From contig JALGVE010000027.1 of NCBI GenBank assembly GCA_029820045.1, forward strand, positions 1 to 53,905: a DNA stretch of 53,905 nucleotides. Reading direction: 5' to 3'. A model generated the notes under the pieces. That model saw only the letters and a program-made list of their open reading frames with translations. It made no database searches and had not been told where the DNA came from. The DNA comes from Candidatus Zipacnadia bacterium. GTDB taxonomy: Bacteria; Armatimonadota; Zipacnadia; Zipacnadales; UBA5352. Positions 47,844 to 53,905 of the stretch are shown here, in pieces. A program made the position numbers and the translations under genes. The stretch's first letter is position 1. Every line of letters begins with the position of its first letter.

Positions 47844-48296
47844 TTACCAGTCCATCGCGACTTTGACGACCAGCTTCTCGAGCTGCCCCTCGCCGCGCAT
47901 GGGGCCATGGGCGTCCTCGGGGAAGAACACCGCGAAGCTCCCCGGTGTCAGCGGGAACCACGCCTCGGGCTGGTCCTCGAACTTGATGACATCCTTCGCC
48001 TCGTCATACTCGCCCGCGGGCGTCGCGCACTCAGAGGTTGGCTTCCATCCGAACGACTCGTCCCCGGCCACGAGGTACTGGATGTCCACATAGCGGCGGT
48101 GGGCCTCCAGCTTAATCTCATCCGCGGTGCGTGCGGGCGCACGGACAACATTGACTGTGAGGCGAGCACCGTCCACCTCGCGCGCTCCGGCCTCTGCCGC
48201 GGCGAAGTCGAACTCGCTCAGCAGCCGGAAGGCTGCGGCGAAGCCGGGGTGCAGCGCACAGTAACGATCGGCGTTATCGAGCTTGTCAATGATCAT
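47844..48296 (-). CDS. YhcH/YjgK/YiaL family protein
   Basis: MIIDKLDNADRYCALHPGFAAAFRLL...EAHRRYVDIQYLVAGDESFGW...FAVFFPEDAHGPM. Confidence 0.95.
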   Translation of the reverse strand: MIIDKLDNADRYCALHPGFAAAFRLLSEFDFAAAEAGAREVDGARLTVNVVRAPARTADEIKLEAHRRYVDIQYLVAGDESFGWKPTSECATPAGEYDEAKDVIKFEDQPEAWFPLTPGSFAVFFPEDAHGPMRGEGQLEKLVVKVAMDW

Positions 48297-48371
48297 TTGC
48301 TTCCCCTTTCCGAGCGTCGTCACCCGTTCGCCGTTCCCCTTTGCATCTTGCCCCCTTGCCTTTGCCGGCCG

Positions 48372-49739
48372 TCACCGTCCCTTGACCAGCTTCAGGTATG
48401 CGGCGAGCCTCTGGATGTTCCTCTCGAAGGTGGGCATCTTGATGAGGCCCTTGTCCACCCATCGTCCGCGCTCATCCTGCGCGTCAAGGATCTCTCTGAC
48501 CGTCCCCTCCATGCCCTCCGCCTTGGCGATGCGCTCCTGCTCGGTCATCTGCTTCGGCTCGCGGTCCTTGAGGTACTGCTCGATGCCCTTCTCCTTGATC
48601 TCATTGTATGCTGTCTCAGTGCGGCTCGGATAGCTCTGGCCCTTGAACCCGTAATGGTCCGGGCAGTCGCTGTCATCGTAGGTGAGCCAGTAGCTGGTGC
48701 GGTTGTCGCTGGTGAAGTACAGCGGCCGGTTGGTCTTCAGCTCATAGAATCGCGCCCACCTCCCGTCCGGCAGTTGCGAACTCTTGTACCAATCCAGCGC
48801 TGCGGGAATCGGCGCCAGGTACTTCTCATCACCAGTGAATAACGCTATCTCGGTAAGGAGGCGCAGCACACCCCGGCTCTCGCCGCCACACGGCCCGGGC
48901 GGCTCGAAGCGCCGCGCCCAGGCCGGCTTCAGGTCGAAGTCGTACTGCTGCCCCCAGACCGCCTGCGGCTTCGGAAGCTGCGTCTTGATGATGAAGTCGC
49001 CACACTTGCGCACCGCCTCGGCGTAGCGCTCGTCCCCGTAGGTGCGGTACGCGATCATCATCACGTCCGTGCAGTCGCGGATGGTATTGTCATTGAAGGT
49101 GAAGAAGTCGCCGTAGCCGCGGCCCGAGGGTGGGTAGCGCTGTGGCCATCCCCCGCTCTCGTGCTGAGCCTCCAGGATGAACTCCAGGGCGTAGAGCGCC
49201 GCCTCGTGGATGGCCTGGTCCTTCTCCTCCAGCGCCTGGTCCATGGCTATCAGCAGCCGGGTCGCGTGTTGTGTCACATTGTCATCGAAGGTCGCCTGAT
49301 TGCGGCCGGACTTGAGGCTCTCGTCATTGCTGTCCCGGTTGTGGTGGTAGAACCAGCGCTTCGCCCCCTCCGGGGAGTGATCCACGATGTAGGCCCAACC
49401 GCCGCACTCAAGCTGGCCGTAGACCAGGGCATCGGCGACCTCTTTCGCGCCGTCGAGGTAGAACTGATCCCCGGTCGCCTCCCACGCGCGCAGGAAGGCG
49501 AAGCCCACGCTTGGGCTGCCCGGCGGCTGAATCCAGTTCTGGGTGCGGGTCGCGTGGCCCTCGCCCCACTGGTCGCTCAGGTCCTCGAGGTAGTAGTTGA
49601 GATAGCCGCCGCCGTAGGCGACATCGGAGCGCAGGTAGTCTACGGCCTTGTGCATGCCCATCTCGGCCGCCTTGACCAGGTCCTGGTCCAGCGCCCAGCC
49701 GGTCCCGGCGAACAACGCGATACCGACGCAGATCATCAT
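48372..49739 (-). CDS. Pectate lyase (PelA/PL10-like), secreted
   Basis: Signal peptide MMICVGIALFAGTGWA; GGWPQRYPPSGRGYGDFFTFNDNTIRDCTDVMM; QPPGSPSVGFAFLRAW. Confidence 0.88.
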   Translation of the reverse strand: MMICVGIALFAGTGWALDQDLVKAAEMGMHKAVDYLRSDVAYGGGYLNYYLEDLSDQWGEGHATRTQNWIQPPGSPSVGFAFLRAWEATGDQFYLDGAKEVADALVYGQLECGGWAYIVDHSPEGAKRWFYHHNRDSNDESLKSGRNQATFDDNVTQHATRLLIAMDQALEEKDQAIHEAALYALEFILEAQHESGGWPQRYPPSGRGYGDFFTFNDNTIRDCTDVMMIAYRTYGDERYAEAVRKCGDFIIKTQLPKPQAVWGQQYDFDLKPAWARRFEPPGPCGGESRGVLRLLTEIALFTGDEKYLAPIPAALDWYKSSQLPDGRWARFYELKTNRPLYFTSDNRTSYWLTYDDSDCPDHYGFKGQSYPSRTETAYNEIKEKGIEQYLKDREPKQMTEQERIAKAEGMEGTVREILDAQDERGRWVDKGLIKMPTFERNIQRLAAYLKLVKGR

Positions 49740-50113
49740 GGTCTTTCGCACTTGCGAGCTCCCCTTTCGTGCGGCAAAGGCGTGCAGGCAACTTCCTGCA
49801 GCCCGTGCTTCTCCTTCGACTTCGGATAGCCGTATCCTGCCTTCCCCTCGCCCCTGGCTGCTGAGCCGGTGGTTTCCCATTTCCCTGGGTAGTTTCCACC
49901 TCAACTGCGCGGGGTCCTTCGCGATTTGCGGTTCCATCTGGTTTGTCAAGGAAATAAAGGTATCGCTTGCTACGGACGCGAACTTGCACGGCGGCTGGTG
50001 CTGGGCGGCAGATAAGGAGCGGGGCAGCGGTCCCCACCCTACAGCGGCCGCCATCGCTTCGCGAGCCCCTCCATGAACGTGGGGCGTCTGCGGCATGAGC
50101 AGGGGCTGAGGCT

Positions 50114-52006
50114 ATGAGTTTCTCGTTCGCAGCGCAAAGAAAGCGAGCCGTGAGCATCGCGCTCGCGCCTGACCCGCCGCCGGCAGTTGAGTTTGCCGCG
50201 CGGGAGTTGAGCCGCTATCTGGCGATCATCACCGGCGCGCGTTTCCCCATTGAGCAGGGGAAGGGCGCGCCGGTGCTGCGTCTGGGCGTTCACCTGCCGA
50301 ACGCGCCCGATCTGACCGGGCGCAAGCGCGGAAGCCTGGCCTACCAGGTTGCTGAGGATGGAATAGCCATCACGGGGACCGATGGCCTGGCGGTGCTTCA
50401 CGCGGTGTACACGCTGCTGGAGGAGCTGGGGTGCGTCTGGCTTCATGCCTGGGAGGGAGGGGAGATCATCCCGCGCAACCTGGAGGCGTCTCTGCCGCTT
50501 GGCACGCGCCTGCACGAGCCCGCGATGGTGCAGCGCGAGTTCACGAACCTCATGCCCATTGATGACAGCTACCCCCTGATGATTGACTGGATGGCGAAGA
50601 ACCGTTTCAACCGCTTCATGGTCTTCGCCAACCTCGGCCCTCCTCGGGTAGGACAGACGCCCTCGTCTGTCGGCAGTGTCGGCGTTCGCACAGGCGAGGG
50701 CGCCCGTGGTACCAACGAGGAGAAGGACTCGTTCGAGAGATACACGGAATTGCTCGAAGCAGAGATCGTCGCCCGCGGGATGCAGGCGACCATGGGGCAT
50801 CACAGCTTCCGCTACTTCCTGCCCCCCGGGGAGTTCTTCGAGGACCATCCGGAGTACTATGCTCTGCTGAATGGAGAGCGTAACCCCAACGGGCAACTGT
50901 GCACCTCTAACCCGGAGGTCGTCAGGCTCGTCGCCGAGCGCGTATGCAGGTTCTTCAGCGAGCATCCGCACATCGAGATGATCGGCCTGTGGCCTAATGA
51001 CGGCTTCGGCTGGTGCGAGTGCGAGCGCTGCCAGGCGCTTGAGCCGCAGCGACCCTCCTTCTACGACCCGAACCGTCCTCGGCGCACGGATACGTATCTG
51101 CGGTTCGTGAATGCTGTCGCTGAGCGCGTGGCTGAGGAGCATCCCGGCCGGCGCTTGAGCGCGCTGGCCTACGTCAACTACGTGGAACCGCCCGAGCAGG
51201 TCGAGCCGGCGGAGAACGTTGCGGTCTGCTTCGCGCCCTTCAAGCGGTGCATCAAGCACACGGTGCCACCCTCGGGGGAATGTGAGCGGAACAACGAGGC
51301 CTACGGCCGGATGCTTGGGCAGTGGCGCGAGAAGGTCAGCGGCGACCTCTATCTGTTTTGCTACCTGATGCAGATACAGATGTGCTCGCTGCCGTACCGG
51401 ATCACGCACATGCTGGGCAGGCAGTGGCAACTCTGGGCAGAGGCTGGCGTGGACGGCTATGTGATGGAGTTTATCCCTGAGGAATGGGGTACCTTCGGCG
51501 TCAACGCTCACCTCATCGGGCGGCTGTCATGGGACCCCGCCTTGGACGTGGACGCGTGGCTTGGTGAGTACTACAAGCATCTCTTCGGGCCGGCAGCGGA
51601 GGAGATGGGCGAGTTCTATCGGCGCTATGAGGAGGACTTCATCCTCCCCGGGCCCTGCACCGGGCACTACGACGTGACCTACACCGCGCGGGCCAGTGAT
51701 GAACTGTTGCGGCCAGCGATGGAGGCCTTCGGCAGGGCGAGGGCGGCTGCCGCCACCGGCGAGAAGCGCCACTGGGAGGCGACGGAGCGCGTCTGGGTGG
51801 GCATGGAGCTGCTGAGACGCTTCGGTGCCTGGCAGCGGCTGGTGAAGCAGGCTGAGGAGGCGCGAGAGGACCGTAGGGCGGAGCTTGAGACGCGCGCGAG
51901 GCAGAACGCTGGCGAACTCCTGGTCTGGGCGCGGGAACACGCGGACAGCGGCGCGCTGGAGATAGGCTGGCTGGAGCGGATGCTGGGGAGAGCGACCGAG
52001 ACGTAG
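50114..52006 (+). CDS. DUF4838 domain-containing protein (alpha-glucuronidase N-terminal-like first domain)
   Basis: FAARELSRYLAIITGARFPI...DGLAVLHAVYTLLEELGCVWLHAWEGGEIIPRN; ERVCRFFSEHPHIEMIGLWPNDGFGWCECERC. Confidence 0.88.
   Translation: MSFSFAAQRKRAVSIALAPDPPPAVEFAARELSRYLAIITGARFPIEQGKGAPVLRLGVHLPNAPDLTGRKRGSLAYQVAEDGIAITGTDGLAVLHAVYTLLEELGCVWLHAWEGGEIIPRNLEASLPLGTRLHEPAMVQREFTNLMPIDDSYPLMIDWMAKNRFNRFMVFANLGPPRVGQTPSSVGSVGVRTGEGARGTNEEKDSFERYTELLEAEIVARGMQATMGHHSFRYFLPPGEFFEDHPEYYALLNGERNPNGQLCTSNPEVVRLVAERVCRFFSEHPHIEMIGLWPNDGFGWCECERCQALEPQRPSFYDPNRPRRTDTYLRFVNAVAERVAEEHPGRRLSALAYVNYVEPPEQVEPAENVAVCFAPFKRCIKHTVPPSGECERNNEAYGRMLGQWREKVSGDLYLFCYLMQIQMCSLPYRITHMLGRQWQLWAEAGVDGYVMEFIPEEWGTFGVNAHLIGRLSWDPALDVDAWLGEYYKHLFGPAAEEMGEFYRRYEEDFILPGPCTGHYDVTYTARASDELLRPAMEAFGRARAAAATGEKRHWEATERVWVGMELLRRFGAWQRLVKQAEEAREDRRAELETRARQNAGELLVWAREHADSGALEIGWLERMLGRATET
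50633..50713. repeat. 81-bp (27-codon) hairpin element inside the DUF4838 CDS
   Basis: GACAGACG-CCCT-CGTCTGTC (50652-50671, perfect) and CACAGGCG-AGGG-CGCCCGTG (50689-50708, one mismatch); the two hairpins are mutual inverted repeats; encodes LGPPRVGQTPSSVGSVGVRTGEGARGT. Confidence 0.75.
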
Positions 52007-52045
52007 CCCATGCAGGGCGCGGACTCCCGCCATGCCGCCTTCAGA

Positions 52046-52069
52046 GTCGGGTTAGAAAGCCCGACCTAC
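52046..52069. repeat. REP-like hairpin, 'CCGACCTAC' family
   Basis: gtcgggtt-agaa-agcccgac followed by ctac. Confidence 0.75.
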
Positions 52070-52155
52070 ACGGGCGGCCGTATGTGTAGGGCGCGGCGCC
52101 GCGTCGGCGTCGAGTGCGCTGCACCAAGGCGGTGCGACGAAGAAGGAGGCCCAAC

Positions 52156-53583
52156 ATGAACATCCTCTGGATAGCGCTCGACACGCAACGGGCGGATCAT
52201 CTGAGCTGCTACGGCTACCCGCGCAAGACCTCGCCCAACCTGGACGCGCTGGCCGCCGACGGCGTGCTGTTTGAGAACTACATCTCCTCCAGCGCGCATA
52301 CGACGCCTGCGTTCAGCTCGATGTTCACCGGCCAGGAGCCCTTCCACCACGGCGTCATCGCCACCCTGCACGCCTCGGACAATGAGCCGCAGATGCGCGT
52401 GCGCGGCGAGACGCTGACCCTGGCCGAGGTTCTGTACTCGCGTGGCTGGCTGACGCACGGCTTCGACAACCAGCTTCACTTCCGCGCGCACCCGGAGTGG
52501 ATGGCGCGCGGCTATCGCTACTACATCAACCTGACCGCACCCCAGTCCAGCCCCGCGGCCCTGGCCTGTGAGGACATGAACGCGGAGCTGGTTCCCTGGC
52601 TGCGGCGGCTCGACCGGCAGCGCGACAACTTCATCTTCGTGCACTACTGGGACCCGCACCAGCGCTACGATCCGCCGGAGCCCTTCCTGGGAACCTTCGA
52701 CCGCAGCCTGTCTGACCTGACCGATATCGCCGCACCGAGCGGCGAGCGATGGCTGCTGGGGGCGGGGCCGAAGCGCCTGCTGGAGCACGATGAGTTCGCG
52801 CGCGAGTCGGTCTGCCGGCATAATGAGGAGCTGTTGCGGGTGGACGCCGCCATCGGCGAGGTCATCGCGACTCTCAAACAAGAGGGCCTCTACGATGACG
52901 CGCTGATCATCGTCAACGCCGATCATGGGGACGACATGCGCGAGCACCACTCGAACTTCGAGCACCGCGAGCCGTACGAATGCTGCACGCACCTGCCGCT
53001 CATCGTCAAGCCTGCGGTGGGCACGCCCGAGGCCGAGGCGGCTGGCTCGCGCGTGCCGGCGCTGGTGAGCCACGCCGACCTGATGCCGAGCGTCCTGGAG
53101 GCGGCGGGCGTCGAGTACCGTCTGGGGCCGCTCCAGCGCAGCTTCCAGCCGTTGATACTCGACCTCGATGGGGCCAGCGTACTGCCGCTGATGCGGGGCG
53201 AGGTCGAGGCGATAAGGGAGCACGTGGTGTCCGTTGGCTCGTACGTGCGGCATGAGGACCTGTACCGGTGCGTGGAGGTTGCAGCGCGCGACCTGACCCA
53301 TCGGTTGTATATCCGCTCGCGGATCGTCCCGGCGTCCTACACGAGCCACGAATCAACCGGCCTGATCAAGGCCGACCGGCGGGCGGGGGACGGCCTGAGC
53401 TTCAACACCCTGCCGAGAGCCGAGCTGCTGGACATAGCCAGCGACCCAACTGAGACCCGGAATCGCCTGACCGAGGAGCCGCAGATTGCGCGGCGGCTTT
53501 ACGACGTGCTGCTTCCTTGCATGATCTCGCCGCTGTTCCTGGGCGAGCCGCCGGCGTTCGGCGAACTGGTGGCGGGCATCTAG
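52156..53583 (+). CDS. Sulfatase-like hydrolase (alkaline phosphatase superfamily)
   Basis: MNILWIALDTQRADHLSCYGYPRKTSPNLDALAADGVLFENYISSSAHTTPAFSSMFTG; FVHYWDPHQRYDPP; IIVNADHGDDMREHHSNFEHREPYECCTHLPLIV. RBS aaggagg upstream of ATG 52156. Confidence 0.93.
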   Translation: MNILWIALDTQRADHLSCYGYPRKTSPNLDALAADGVLFENYISSSAHTTPAFSSMFTGQEPFHHGVIATLHASDNEPQMRVRGETLTLAEVLYSRGWLTHGFDNQLHFRAHPEWMARGYRYYINLTAPQSSPAALACEDMNAELVPWLRRLDRQRDNFIFVHYWDPHQRYDPPEPFLGTFDRSLSDLTDIAAPSGERWLLGAGPKRLLEHDEFARESVCRHNEELLRVDAAIGEVIATLKQEGLYDDALIIVNADHGDDMREHHSNFEHREPYECCTHLPLIVKPAVGTPEAEAAGSRVPALVSHADLMPSVLEAAGVEYRLGPLQRSFQPLILDLDGASVLPLMRGEVEAIREHVVSVGSYVRHEDLYRCVEVAARDLTHRLYIRSRIVPASYTSHESTGLIKADRRAGDGLSFNTLPRAELLDIASDPTETRNRLTEEPQIARRLYDVLLPCMISPLFLGEPPAFGELVAGI

Positions 53584-53597
53584 CCAGAGTCATTCCC

Positions 53598-53677
53598 GTA
53601 GGTCGGCCTGTGCCTGTCGGTTACCGACAGGCGCAGGCGAAAGCGCGCCGTCCAGCGTTTTTGGCTTCCAGCCCGAC
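53598..53677. repeat. Nested inverted-repeat element (GTAGGTCGGCCTG family), copy 2
   Basis: gtaggtcggcctgtgcctgtcggttaccgacaggcgcaggcgaaagcgc...ttccagcccgac; same ends and order of stems as 41777-41866. Confidence 0.8.
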
Positions 53678-53687
53678 AAAGGACGGC

Positions 53688-53709
53688 GGGCCGCTCGGGC
53701 GAGCGGCCC
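53688..53709. terminator. GC-rich hairpin 3' of the sulfatase-like gene (terminator-like or REP)
   Basis: GGGCCGCTC-GGGC-GAGCGGCCC, perfect 9-bp stem; no U-tract follows. Confidence 0.45.
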
Positions 53710-53785
53710 CTCCTGAATGGCAATGGACCCGGGGCGGGTGAACGACGGGGCCGCACCGAAAGCAGAGCGTGGCCTTGTGGTGTCT

Positions 53786-53896
53786 CCCCTCTCCCAAGGG
53801 CCGACGAAGGAGGCCTGCGGGAGAGGGGAAAGAGGCCGCGTGAGACTGCCGGGAGCAGTCTCGAGCGGCCTCAGGGGTGAGGCCGCCGTTGCCGTT
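53786..53896. repeat. CCCCTCTCCC...GGGGTGAGGCCGCCGTTG element, copy 2
   Basis: CCCCTCTCCC (53786-53795) pairs with GGGAGAGGGG (53819-53828); nested hairpin GAGGCCGC-gt-GAGACTGC-cggga-GCAGTCTC-ga-GCGGCCTC (53832-53872). Confidence 0.85.
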
Positions 53897-53905
53897 GCGC
53901 GGAGG

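Noticed and set aside
49930-49960. Perfect -35 TTGACA on the minus strand upstream of the pectate lyase gene
   Set aside because: No convincing -10 at 16-18 bp spacing; not reported as a promoter.

Overview
High-GC bacterial chromosomal window with no rRNA, tRNA or CRISPR array visible; lineage cannot be fixed from sequence alone. Most genes are on the minus strand. From left to right: (i) a 194-bp tandem repeat cut by the window edge (1-503); (ii) a BatA/VWA-type membrane protein, a DUF4091-type secreted protein, an internally duplicated Cys-rich protein and a histidine kinase; (iii) a tightly packed cell-surface glycan operon (7831-21589) with GT2/GT4 transferases, a KdsC-like HAD phosphatase, GT39-like and two YfhO-like membrane proteins and a B12-binding radical SAM protein; (iv) a small EamA-like protein, a corrinoid protein and a RACo-like corrinoid activator downstream of a housekeeping operon gmk-coaBC-metK-priA-def-fmt-TPR; (v) a carbohydrate-catabolism neighbourhood (GH-like/LamG proteins, a transglutaminase-core protein, DUF6785-like membrane protein, YhcH, pectate lyase, DUF4838 protein, sulfatase-like enzyme) plus a PPK2. 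The most unusual layer is non-coding: many small inverted-repeat elements. The best are a multi-branched nested palindrome of about 187 nt abutting a stop codon (7644-7830), a 118-bp MITE with near-perfect TIRs and a 6-bp target duplication (37455-37572), a hairpin element apparently inserted in frame into a DUF4838 gene (50633-50713), a two-copy composite element with conserved ends and different hairpin cores (21801-22012 and 33265-33480), and heptanucleotide repeats in phase at three loci. All gene calls are by reading the translations; no database search was run.
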